Below the pieces are notes generated by a model. It did not search any database and was not told the DNA's origin. It saw only the letters and a program-made list of their open reading frames with translations. Positions 25,092 to 35,894 of a stretch of DNA of 64,000 nt are shown here, piece after piece (position 1 is the first letter of the stretch; every line of letters begins with the position of its first letter). Position numbers and translations under genes: made by a program. Source of the DNA: Phallusia mammillata (lineage: Eukaryota; Chordata; Ascidiacea; Phlebobranchia; Ascidiidae); the NCBI GenBank assembly GCA_003260075.1, contig QLIY01000188.1:1-64000 (forward strand). The letters run 5' to 3'.

Positions 25092-28000
25092 ATGAGTTTA
25101 TACGGTGAAGCGGATTTGTTCCCGGTTTCGGCGGAAGAGGAAGAAAGACAATTACATTTGGCGATTATGCACAGTTTGCAAGAAACCGAATCTAACATCA
25201 CAAACAGAGAACAAACTGAAATAGATGAACTTGAACCTGAAATAGAGAAGCCCGCTGAAAACGTCAAAGCAACCAGCAGTTCTTCGTCATCTAAACCAAG
25301 GAATTTTAAGCGAGCAAATACAACAGCTGTAAGTTGAAGTTGCATTTTTTGAAATTTAGGTAATTTGATTTCTATGTGCATGCGTATTTTTTACTGATTT
25401 CAATGGGGAATATTTGAAGAAGCATTTTTAGCAAGAGAGCACAAGCCAATAATTCTGTGCAAAAACGTTCAAACGTTTTGACAAATATATTTTAACTTTG
25501 CGTTTTAACTGTATAAAGCTTAGTTAAGGAAAAACGCCTTTTTTAATTTACAATTTATTGGTTATTAGGTTAGTTCAACACTTGTATTGCAAAATTATTG
25601 GTTTTTGTTTTAGTTGTTCCAGGAAGCCGAAGAAGAATCCCCGCAGACTATGCTTCGGCGCTCGATGTCAATCGGCAACGGGAGTCCGTAAGTTCAGTTT
25701 GTACAGATTTGCAAGTCGCGTTTAAGCTAGAGTTTTAAAAAACAACGGGGAGGAATGCTACGTAATGTCAGGTCAAGCAGGAATTTAAGAACTATTGAGA
25801 CACAATCAAAGAATCGTCCGTAAAAGTTCAGACGTTCTTAAAACGTTTTTGTTGTTTTGACACTTTAAAAAATAGGGAGAGCCAAAGCAAGGTTGCAGAA
25901 TGATCGATTATAAAATGTTCAGAAGAAAAAAATATGATAATTTCAATCGGCTGATGCGGTTTCCAGTAAAATTAATGTAAGATAACAAAAAACGGGCGCC
26001 TAAAGAGCAAAAATGACCGCTTCTTGCCGTAAGAAAAAATGATATTTCCACTAGTGTCGGTTTTTACATCAGACCTCGACCTACGTTTCTCACTGACTGT
26101 TGCGAAGTCAAGAGCGCCCTAGCGGCGAGAAATAAAGAATATATTCGCTGCTTGGTGGCGTCCTGGGGTCGAGTTACGTCACCGATCCATTCCTCAGTGA
26201 TGGTTGGACACAACCGATGCCTCGAAGATTTGCTGAGGTAACAATCCCCTATTGTTACATCTAATGGCGTGATTCAAATTTTTTGTCATTTTTTTTTGGT
26301 TTTATCACAATTGTCATATTTTTCAGCCGGTTCTGTTTCAAAAAGTTCATTGACAGTAACCAGTAATGCTAACCGGTTCGCTGATCTCCTAAAATTTCGT
26401 GAGACGGTTCTATAGAACCGGTGCGAACCGACTGAATCCCATTTAGTGAGACGGTTCTATAGAACCGGTGCGAACCGGCTGAATCCCACCACTGCTTACA
26501 TCAACTGTAAAATATGCAGGGTCATATGAGTGGATTGATATCGTTCTAGTTGTGAATGTGATGTCATTGACACATATTGTGACGTAATAACATCATTTGT
26601 GCCAAGGGCGTTTCCGGATTTGATCAACTCTACCAACACGAACGGTGAAACCCCACTGTATTTGGCAACAGTTCATTCACAAGAAATCGCAGTGAAACAG
26701 CTTTTGCAGAGCGGGGTAAGAGAAATTTCTATTCGTAATTGTTTGTCGTATATCTTTACCGCGCCTGGAACTTATAATACTACAATAAATACCTATTAAC
26801 TAAAATACTTAATGGAAGTCTTCCTTATACTAATTATTACTCTAATATTTGTTCTTGTCACAATTAACTTTGAGAGGTCTTCAAGTTGCCACTTAATTTG
26901 CAAAGTACGAACGCAACTTTACTGACTGTAGCTGTAAACATATTCAGTACAACATAAATACAATTAAGACATAGATGAATAGCTGGAATGAAGTGTCGAT
27001 GCAGACCAGCGATCACTGCATACTCATATAGAAATCATAGTACGCCAGGCCCATTGAAGGCGTTGTACCGAATTAGCCGGATTTTTCTAGCCTACGCCTT
27101 GTCATATGGTGGTGAATGCTTGGTGGCCGGCTGATTCGATATGGCGCCTTTAATTGGCCTGGCGTACAATGATTGCGTAAATGCAAGATTTGCTTTCAAC
27201 AGCAATAAGCATTTGCTTTTCAGGCTGATCCTGATATGGGAAGAAACGCCCACGACACACCTCTTCTGGCCGCTGTCGATAACGATTGCCGGGAGGTGGC
27301 GCTAGAGCTTATAAAATCTGGTGCTGACGTCAATCGACCTTTGAACCGTGGATGGACGGTTCTGCACGAAGCTGTGTACAGGGTGGGCGTTGAAAAAATA
27401 TAATGAACAGACATGTAACGTATTATCTAAATATCTCGTGCTAGTGGCTTGAAATTCATATTTAATTTTGATATATTAGACAGTGGTCGGCAACCGCCGG
27501 TCCGCGGCCCGGTACCGGTCCGCGAGGAGTTCGTTACCGGGCCGTATAATTTTTCAGGTTAAATGCTATAAAACATTTTGCCCATGTATCCTGGGCATGA
27601 TAAACTAATTTAAGCGTTTTTATTGCTATATATTTGTAGTTTTTTGAAGACCGGTCCACGATAAAATTTTGGTTGTAAAACCGGTCCACAGTGCAAAAAA
27701 GGTTGCCGACCCCTGTATTAGAAGACTTCTAAATGGTGTCACGTTGTTATGTGTCAGTGCCACATGACACAATGATGTCATGGCCCCTCGACAGTTGCTT
27801 ACGTCATAACCGCAATGCACTGTGGGAGTTAATGTACATCTATTTTATGCGCAGGGACACACCGACAGTTTGCAAGTGTTGCTAAGCAACGGTGGCGATC
27901 CGAACATCCGGGACTGTTTCGGAATCAGCCCGGTGTTCACGAGCGCCGCATGCGGACGAAACGAGTGCCTTGAAATGCTACTTCGTTCAGGTGAAACAAA

Positions 28001-31000
28001 GCAAAAGTAGTTTTTAACAAACTATGAACAGATGTTTTGAAAATGACAGGCCAGCACAATGCATGATGTATTAGCAGGTTGCCATCGACATGGACCCCAA
28101 ATAAGGACAACCTAAAATTTAAATTTTCATCTGAAACAAAGCAAACGTTTTTGAACAAATCTTCGCATTTATACGAGCCATGACATAACACAAACCATGT
28201 TTTTGCCAGAAACAATCTGTTCCAGTAACTCCTTGTTCGTAGAAAAAACGTCGTGCATCTCACAACAGCTCAGGTCTAGGTTTACCTGTAGCAGGGGTTT
28301 GACTATCATTTCGGGGGGGGGGTCCATGACACAAACCATGTTTTTGCCAGAAACAATCCGTTCCAGCAACTCTTTGTTCGTAGAAAAAACGTCGTGCATC
28401 TCACTACAGCTCAGGTCTAGGTTTACCTGTAGCAGGGGTTTGACTATCATTTCGCTAAGTCTGTTCCTTGTAATTGTTGAAAATACGACAAAAATAAGAC
28501 CCAAGTCAAAAACAAGGACATTTCCGAGAAATAAGGACGGTATGGCAACCCTGTGTATTAGTCTACAGTGTATACAGTGCAGTCTACAGTGCAGTGGTTC
28601 TCAAAGTATGGGTCGCGCAGGGTCAAAAATGGGTCGCGCTATGGTGATTCAGTTCTGCCCAAACGAACTTTTTTCATTTCATTTTTAAAGTATTTTTAAT
28701 TCTCCATCATGACTGAATTATTGCATCATTATTGCTTCATCTCAGTAACTTGGAGTATTGCATCATAAGTGGTTTTCTGAAAGTTTTGATGGCAGAGTAT
28801 AGCCATAGCCAAGTACAGCCTCACTCAACCACGTTGTACAGTAAAATAAACCAATCATTACCGCTTACAGACAATAGCCTTCCAATTTTACTGTTACACA
28901 CATGGCGATTGTAACGTCATAGCACGGGAAATAATAGACAGGTTAATCATGCGAAACTGAACTTGGAGATGTAACAGTTAGCGTTCAAAGATGAGTTAGT
29001 ATTCGTACAAGGAAAAAAAATATCCCCCCCCCCACCAATCATTACCGCTTACAGACAATAGCCTTCCAATTTTACTGTTACACACATGGCGATTGTAACG
29101 TCATAGCACGGGAAATAATAGACAGGTTAATCATGCGAAACTGAACTTGGAGACAGTTAGCGTTCAAAGATGAGTTAGTATTCGTACAAGGAAAACAAAT
29201 AGTTTTTTTGTTGTTTGAGGCTTGGGTCGTAAGATGCTCATAAAGTTCAGATTTGGGTCGCGCTCAAAAAAGTTTGAGAACCACTGGTCTACACCCATAG
29301 CTTCTTTGGTATTGTTTCTAAACAAATACCTCTTGTGACGTCATAGATGGAGATCCGAACCTCTGCGCCGAAAGCAAGATGGCGTCGCCTCTTTACGAAG
29401 CGTGCAAGGAAGGTCACCTTGATTGCGTCATCACGTTGCTAGACAACGGCGCTAATCCTCATCTCGTCAACTGTGATGGACTTTATCCGATTCACGTCGC
29501 ATCTTCTCGCGGTTTCGAAGAGTAAGTGTTCGAATTCCATTGTTTGTTTGATTAACAATCTCATAGTTCCTTGGCAACAGTAGCCAGGTTTGGAAATTTC
29601 CGGTAGGGAGTGTCCTGGGTTCAAACCCCGTGAAAAAAAATGTAATATGCTGACTCGGCAATTGTTTTCACCATTAACGCTTATGCTCCGTTGCGCCAAC
29701 TGGCGAAAATCCCAAACCTGGCTACTGTGAGTTCCTACCTTAGAAGCTCTATCCAGTTCTTTGTTAAAAAATGCTGACTCACGGTGAAAATGTTGACGTT
29801 GCAGAATCGTCGAGAAGCTTCTTCCGATTACTGACGTCACAAAGGCTGAGAATTGTGGAATGAGTCCGATTCATTCGGCCGCGAAAGGCGACAACATAGA
29901 AATCTTAGACATGCTGATTAATCATGGTTATGACGTCAATATTAAACTGACCAGAGACAAAATTACATACAGGTCAGAATAAGTTTAATTTATGAAGGTT
30001 GAATCTGAATGTCCTAATGCAGATGTCGCCAACCCCTGGCACGCGTGTCATGGTTGGCACGGGAGGTTGTTTTTCATGGCACGCCAACCGATTTCCATAT
30101 TGAAGCAACAGTTTAACCTGTTGCAGTGCTTGTTTATAGTTTTTATCATGCCATTGTCTCAAAACCAGCCTTACATGCACAAAACACTCTGCTTTCTCTT
30201 TATTATTGATATCAGCTGGCACGAACCACTATTATTTACAAAAACGTTGGCACGCGAGGTCATTAACACCTGGAAACAACAAGTAAATTGGCACGCGTCG
30301 CCTAAAAGTTGTCGACCCCTGTCCTAATGTAAAGAAAAAAACTTTTTATGCACACTTTAAGTGGGTCTAACAATCTTTGCTCAACAAAACGGTAAATTAA
30401 TTGCGATATTTTTTTTCAGTTGTGTCGTCAAAATAAGCTTTATTCGAATCCCACTGTTTTTAGGGACCGTCGCCAAACCGCTTTATTTTTTGCCGTTTAC
30501 AACGATTCAGAAGAAGCCACAGAAATCTTACTCGAAGCTGGAGCAAAAACTGAGCTGGATTACGTAAAAGTAGGTTTTTAAAACAGTGTTTGAGATGAAT
30601 TGGTTTGCAAATATCAGGAGGAATTAGTTTGCATTTAAGAAGTGTTTCAGGCAATTTTGTCAACAATTGATGGAATTTATGTTTTTAACATAATAAACTA
30701 GGCAGAAAAAAATGATTACTTTCCGATAATTAATACTTGGTAAAGGTTAAGGCAGTTGTACGGTGTAGCTGCAGCACGTTCAGCTATTTTCCGCCAAATG
30801 TGCCATTTACTGTTTTACGCTCCATAACGTTTCAACGTTGCGCAGCTACTTCCAGCTTGGTGATTGTTTTCTTGCAATTGTGTCGCTATGTTGTCTTTCA
30901 CCAAGCGAAATAAACTCTCAAAAATTGTCATAAACCAACTGAAGAATTAAAAAATGGCAATTCCCCTAAAAAAATATTTTTTGGGTTCATCACTAAACAT

Positions 31001-33225
31001 TGCAACTGTTGTTGTGTCTCTAGCCCCTCCTTGTGGCGGTGAGTCACAGTCAATACGACATGACCGATCTACTTCTATCCCACGGAGCTGACGTGAACGC
31101 TTGTTTCAACGAGGATGGGGCGTTTTTCCCCGCTTGTGTCGCATTCGCCCTACGAGATTTCAGGTAAGCGCGGGGTTTCTACTAATGATGCATCGAATAT
31201 TCGGTACCCCCCCCCCTGTGTCGCATTCGCCCTACGAGATTTCAGGTAAGCGCGGGGTTTCTACGAATGATGCACCGAATGTTCGGTCCAATCAGCCATT
31301 TTTGAGAAGATTTGTTTCAGGCGGATTAATATGTTCCAATTCGGCCGAAACCGAACATTTTAAGAACACAACTTTAAAAAACCAAACGTGGCTTTTTCGC
31401 CAAACTATAGGTACAACACAAATTTTCAAACAGCGAAATAACAAATTCGCGACAAATAATTTCGTCCATTTCAGAATTACGATCTGTAATTTAAACGCAG
31501 AATGACAAAACTGCCGAATATTCGGTTTCGTTTCGAACCCAATTTCGCCGATTCGGTGGATCACCAGTTTTACCAACAATTAAAACTTGAATCAGTTCCT
31601 AGCTCCGAGCAGTTAGTTAGTTAGTTAGTTAGAGTCATTACGTGAAATATTTCCACAGAATGCTGAAACAAGTTCTGATATCGGGCTGTGACGTCAGCAA
31701 ATGTCTCAAGTGCGACATCGGTGGTCAAGATCACTCCAGGTTTAGTGAAGCTGTTCGTCGACAATCGGTAAAGTACACGCTTTTAGTGCAATATTTACTA
31801 GTTTGTCCAAACACCATGAAACCTTATGGTTTGTATTTTCCGTACCGCAACAGTTGAAATCTCGTATTAAAGAGATAATTGTTTTTCTCCTTTACATTTG
31901 ATATCGAAAACACGACGTTGTTTAATTTGCGTTAATTCACAGATTACAACATAAGTTTTGCCACAGATGATAACGCAAAATTTATTTGCTATGTTTTGTT
32001 GTACGATTTTGTTGGCAAATTTGTATCTGTAACATACTAAATTACACATTCAAAAACCCTAACACTGCACTGCCAAACATAAAAAATGTTTTTTGGTATT
32101 TTGTTAAGTCGTTATAAATACAATTGAACATGTTCCGAACGTCAGCATTCTATTTTAACTTTTCAGTTTTGTCACTTTCTGACTGAGGACCACCAGAGGG
32201 CGTGGTGCGGATGCACAGTTCTCTATCTGCTACAGTTCGTGGGAAATGTGAAGTTGTGCAGCAAAATATTGGAAGCTGTGCGAGTTAGCGATGAGTGGGA
32301 GGAAATTGAGAAACTAACTGGTAAGTTCTGCGATTGTTTGATTTCAAGAAAGTCAAAGCAACTCGAACAAGGTACAAAATTATGGCAGGGCCCCAAAATA
32401 ATTATTTGTTGCTCGAAATAAATTTAAATTAACACGGTTTTTTATATAAGCCAAAATTTGTATGGTATCTTGGACACCCCTTAGCTACACGAATGCGATG
32501 CTGCTAAACCAGATTACAACAGGCCCGCTAAGGCTTAAAATCGACCAACCGGTCCCCCAAGCATTATGGCAAGGCATTGACTAGAAAAAATCTAACCTGC
32601 GGTGGACCCACTACAGGAGTCTTTCCGGGAATCGCGCTCTACCAGCTGAGCGACTCAGGCTCAGTGGAGAATCCGTCGAAAGTCGAATCACAATTAAGCA
32701 CCGTTGCCTGCCTCGTAAAATTCGAATCACAATTTCTTGGCCTGACTTGAAACTCAAATCATACGATTCGTTTGCCTTCTTCCGTTAAGTAATCCCCCCC
32801 CCCGAGTTAGCGATGAGTGGGAGGAAATTGAGAAACTAACTGGTAAGTTCTCATTGGTAAATCGCGACTGTTCGATTCCAAAAAGTCAAAGCAACTCGAA
32901 TGAGGTACAAAATTATGACAGGGTCCAAAAATAATTATTTGTTGCTCGAAATAAGTTCATTTAACTTGGGATTTATATAAGTCAAAATTTGTATTTTCAA
33001 ATTGTTTGGTGTGGTATGGCTTATTGGCAACACCAATGCGATGCTGTTAATTAGTCATAGTACGCCAGGCTTATTAAAGGCGTGATACCGAATAGTCATA
33101 CAGCAAGACACACGCTTGAATAATCTAGTTTGCGGTGAGATTCGAATCCACGACAGGAGCCTTTCCGAGGTCGAAAAGTCGAATCACAAGCACCGTTGCC
33201 TGCCTCGTAAGCTGCAGATGTTCGT

Positions 33226-33285
<60 letters not shown>

Positions 33286-33939
33286 TAGGGGATCGCCGTT
33301 TCGGTCGTTATTTATAATGTTAACTATAGGCTACATGATAGAATAAAAGTACCTTCGGTAGCCTAATGAATGTCCTGACTCCAATCCCTATTTTTAGGCT
33401 TAAATTAATTAAAACTTAAATGAGAAAATTCACTACCGTATCTAATTTCAAATATTGCCTAGTTCTGGAACGAAAGTGATTATTGATTGCCGATTTGTCC
33501 CACTAACCAACTGCAGACTTTTTAGGTGAAACGTAACAAGCAGTTTTGGGTCCTTGTTCAAGAAGCAACTATAATTCCAACAAACCTTAAACCTAAATGA
33601 TATACTTTTTTAATTTTATTTCCCCCCCCCCCAATTATTGATTGCCGATTCGCCGCAGTAAACTGACTGCAGGCGTTTTAGGCCATTTGTATCTAGCAAT
33701 TTTGGGCCCTTAAAGCAATGTTCACGACGCAACTATGGTTCCAACAACCTAAATGATATATTTATTTTCATTTTATTTTTGTTGCATTTTCAGACAATCC
33801 CAGATCATTACGTCATCTGTGTCGTCTTAAAATCCGATCAGCGATTCGCATCCAGGCGTTACGTCACGAATCTACTTTCCAAACTCTTCCTATTCCAGAA
33901 CCAATGAAGAGATTTCTAGAATTCAGCGATGTTCAATAA
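25092..33939 (+). CDS. ASB14/15: Ankyrin repeat and SOCS box protein, ASB14/ASB15-type (13 exons, about 625 aa)
   Basis: Predicted substrate receptor of a Cullin5-Elongin B/C ubiquitin ligase. Exons (approximate): 25092-25328, 25614-25687, 26073-26237, 26607-26715, 27224-27382, 27855-27990, 29347-29521, 29805-29972, 30464-30569, 31024-31163, 31659-31767, 32167-32320, 33794-33939; phases agree at every junction and the lengths sum to 626 codons including TAA. Visible domains: a UIM near residues 16-33 (acidic run, then LHLAIMHSLQE with the conserved A and S); about ten ankyrin repeats (for example GETPLYLATVHSQEIAVKQL, DTPLLAAVDND, GWTVLHEAVY, GLYPIHVASSRG, GMSPIHSAAKGD, QTALFFAVYNDSEEATEILL); a C-terminal SOCS box with BC-box SLRHLCRLKIR and Cul5-box LPIPEPMKRFLEF. 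UIM plus this repeat order fits ASB14/15 better than other ASBs. The start is the ATG at 25092, not the in-frame TTG upstream. Vertebrate relatives act in muscle; the role here is unknown. Confidence 0.92.
26262..26494. mobile_element. hAT-type MITE (GAACCGGTGCGAACCGG family), copy 1
   Basis: Ends in GAATCCCACCACTG with a decayed matching 5' end. Flanked by GTTACATC / CTTACATC, an 8-bp target duplication with one mismatch, as expected for hAT. An internal segment near the 3' end is tandemly repeated. It lies in an ASB intron and has no coding capacity. Confidence 0.8.
27040..27175. mobile_element. SINE tail remnant forming a hairpin
   Basis: TACGCCAGGCCCATTGAAGG at the left and TTTAATTGGCCTGGCGTA at the right are inverted. 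It appears to be two SINE tails facing each other. ASB intron. Confidence 0.6.
27481..27715. mobile_element. hAT-type element (GGTCCGCGGCCCGG family)
   Basis: Terminal repeats CAGTGGTCGGCAACC and GGTTGCCGACCCCTG, with TATTAGA on both flanks. GC-rich interior with CGGTCCGCG repeats. ASB intron. Confidence 0.82.
28185..28455. repeat. Seam: last poly-G block (G10, 28313-28322) between duplicated flanks
   Basis: About 125 bases of ASB intron are repeated around ten G. This is the rightmost G-type seam in the window. Confidence 0.8.
28592..29286. mobile_element. hAT-like element with CAGTGGTTCTCAAA ends
   Basis: Terminal repeats CAGTGGTTCTCAAA and TTTGAGAACCACTG; flanks GTCTACAG and GTCTACAC, with two extra bases on the left. 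The apparent length is inflated by the C10 seam and its duplicated flanks at 28846-29205. A truncated relative is near 13266. Confidence 0.75.
28846..29205. repeat. Seam: first poly-C block (C10, 29024-29033) between duplicated flanks
   Basis: About 170 bases are repeated around ten C, inside a hAT-like element. From here to the right end every seam is C-type. Confidence 0.8.
30020..30321. mobile_element. hAT-type non-autonomous element with perfect 8-bp target duplication
   Basis: Starts CAGATGTCGCCAACCCCTGG and ends GTTGTCGACCCCTG, flanked on both sides by TCCTAATG. It lies in an ASB intron. The truncated element at 19421-19617 belongs to the same family, inverted. Confidence 0.88.
31183..31570. 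mobile_element. MITE with ATTCGGT-rich terminal repeats
   Basis: Left end AATGATGCACCGAATGTTCG (also present as a seam duplicate before the C10 block at 31207-31216); right end CCGATTCGGTGGATCACC. It lies in the ASB intron directly after exon 10. Target duplication is not clear because of the seam. Confidence 0.6.
32505..32715 (-). mobile_element. tRNA-derived SINE
   Basis: Minus-strand copy with TAGAGCGCGATTCCCGGAAA and the leader GGCAACGGTGCTTAATTG; the B box is partly decayed (GTGGGTCC). ASB intron. Confidence 0.7.
32804..32842 (+). pseudogene. Fragment copy of ASB exon 12 3' end
   Basis: Repeats the last about 38 bases of ASB exon 12 (32282-32320) and its GTAAGT donor plus following intron, directly after the C10 block at 32794-32803. 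It has no acceptor. It is an unmerged contig-end overlap, not an exon. Confidence 0.8.
33055..33228 (-). mobile_element. tRNA-derived SINE with internal deletion
   Basis: Ends ATAGTACGCCAGGCTTATTA and GCACCGTTGCCTGCCTCGTA; the A-box half is missing. Bounded by the C56 block. Confidence 0.7.
33229..33284. repeat. Poly-C block of 56 nt inside a SINE remnant
   Basis: Follows the end of a tRNA-derived SINE in an ASB intron. The flanks are not duplicated. It is read as an estimated-length gap. Confidence 0.7.
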
Positions 33940-35894
33940 CCGCTTAAAACCAGCACCACGCCCCCCCCCCAACTCTTCCTATTCCAGAACCAATGAAGAG
34001 ATTTCTAGAATTCAGCGACGTTCAATAACAGCTCAAAACCAGCGCTTACAGCACCACAAACCCTCAGCCAATTTTTAATTTTTTGGTTTTTAATAATGGC
34101 AATTGGCAACATTATTAACATAGTTCAATGGTGAAGTAATTTAAACTCAAATACTAAACTAAAATTTTATTTTAAAATAATAGAACCCCCCCCCCGGCAA
34201 CATTATTAACATAGTTCAATGGTGAAGTAATTTAAACTCAAATGCTAAACTAAAATTTTGTTTTAAAATAATAGAAAAAGTCTTTTTCATTTTACTTCAC
34301 ATCATTGATTTGAAAAAGCCCTTTTTCTGATTTGACGATTTTCCTGACGTGGATTTCTTATACTCGGCACTTATGTGCATTTAATGCAACCGCAGTGCAA
34401 TAATGAATTTTACCTGACGTGGATTTTTATGCTGGACTTGAAATAAGTTTATCGGCGAAACAAAATGTTCCCTAAGTTTTGAAGGAACACGTTAAGTAAT
34501 GTTAAGATGAAAGTTTGTGAATGACAAAAAAGAGCTCTTTTTCAACTCGCATTCGTTTGTGGGTTACAAAGAGTTTGTTGCTTTGACAAGCATTCTTTAT
34601 GTGAGCTGGACGTTTGCCCTTTTTCGATTTAAAAATGGTTTGCACCTGCTGTAAATGCTAAAATGCGCAATCTACATATAAAAGTTATTAAAATGTTGAT
34701 GGTTAGGGCTTAAAAACGGGTATCTGAAAATAAATTGTAATGTTATGGCAGCTACAAACCATCACCCTAATAGTGCTGAACGTTAACATTTTGTTTTACA
34801 CGTTTTATATGAGTAGATTGCGTATTTTAGCCCGTAAAATGCCGGTAAACAGCATTGGAATGGACATTTTTTCTGGCGCCTTATACTGACATATTCACCA
34901 CATTTTCTTTCTTTGTTTGTTTTTTACATTATCTGCAACAGTGATGAACAAAATAAAGAGGTTTATACCAAGCAACATGATGTACATTCGAGACAAAACC
35001 AAAATAAGTCAGCTGCAAAAAAGATCATAGCAGTGTCGGAAACTTTAAGCAGTTTTTCACATCAACATCCAACACAATAACATACAAAAGAAACAAAAAT
35101 TCAAACTGTCTTTAGATAATGGCACATAATCCAATCTACAATCTAATGTTAATTACAGGTTACTTTGGGGTTTTAACTACACCACTTAATAATAATTGCT
35201 TTCATTTTTACACAAGTACGAAATGTGATTAGTTGACACATTTCAAACAAAATTTATTAAACTTTATACTTTTATTAGTTTTGTGAAAAATAGAAACACT
35301 TGAAAAAACATTAATGTCAAATTGAAACAACCTTAACTTTCGTTTTACAGAAAACCAGAATGTACAAAAATTTAAATAACGGTGTAAAAAATAAGATTTA
35401 TTATCACTGGCACAGAACTACAGAAGACCAAAGGAGGCATGAGCGGCTATTGTTTGCTGGTGAAGCTAGCCACTTCAACTCACGACCACAAAAGGTGTGC
35501 TTTGTAAATAACCTCATGAAAGGCCAGTGTCCTGCTACTAAACAGGCAAACATTCGTTGCGCAAACAGCTTTCACGCTGTCAAAACAATCCAGTTTCTTA
35601 TTACATGGTCCAGTAAAATTAAAGTGGTGGACAAAACAAATATACGGAGCTTAAAAATAATAGTTTTTAAAAATTTACCCCAAACATTTTACAAATTCTG
35701 TCATGCACGCCTAGGACATGGAAACCATGCAGTTGGTTATTAACACTTCTGCACTTGTAGAACTTAATTATTGGAGACTAAAACTTCTCTAGCTGCTAAT
35801 TGCAAAATGCTGAGTATTAATGGAAGGTACCATGCGGATCAAAATTGGTTCCAATGCAAGTTTTGTGTTTATGTTGAAAAGTGTTGTAACGTTT
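33940..35894. other. Convergent intergenic region and 3' UTRs between ASB and EB1
   Basis: The two genes end towards each other across about 1.95 kb. It holds the ASB 3' end duplicate (33971-34027), a second duplicated stretch around the C10 block at 34186-34195, and otherwise AT-rich sequence. AATAAA occurs on the plus strand near 34.73 and 34.95 kb, either of which could serve ASB. A 127-codon open frame at 35360-35743 is antisense to EB1's presumed 3' UTR and resembles nothing I know. Confidence 0.5.
33971..34027 (+). pseudogene. Fragment copy of the ASB terminal coding end
   Basis: Repeats the last codons, the TAA stop and the first 3' UTR bases of the ASB gene after the C10 block at 33961-33970. 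The copies differ by a single base within the coding part (GAT against GAC). It is a duplicate of the gene end, not a second gene. Confidence 0.8.

Noticed and set aside
35360-35743. 127-codon plus-strand open frame
   Set aside because: Antisense to the presumed EB1 3' UTR, with basic low-complexity composition typical of chance frames in AT-rich DNA.
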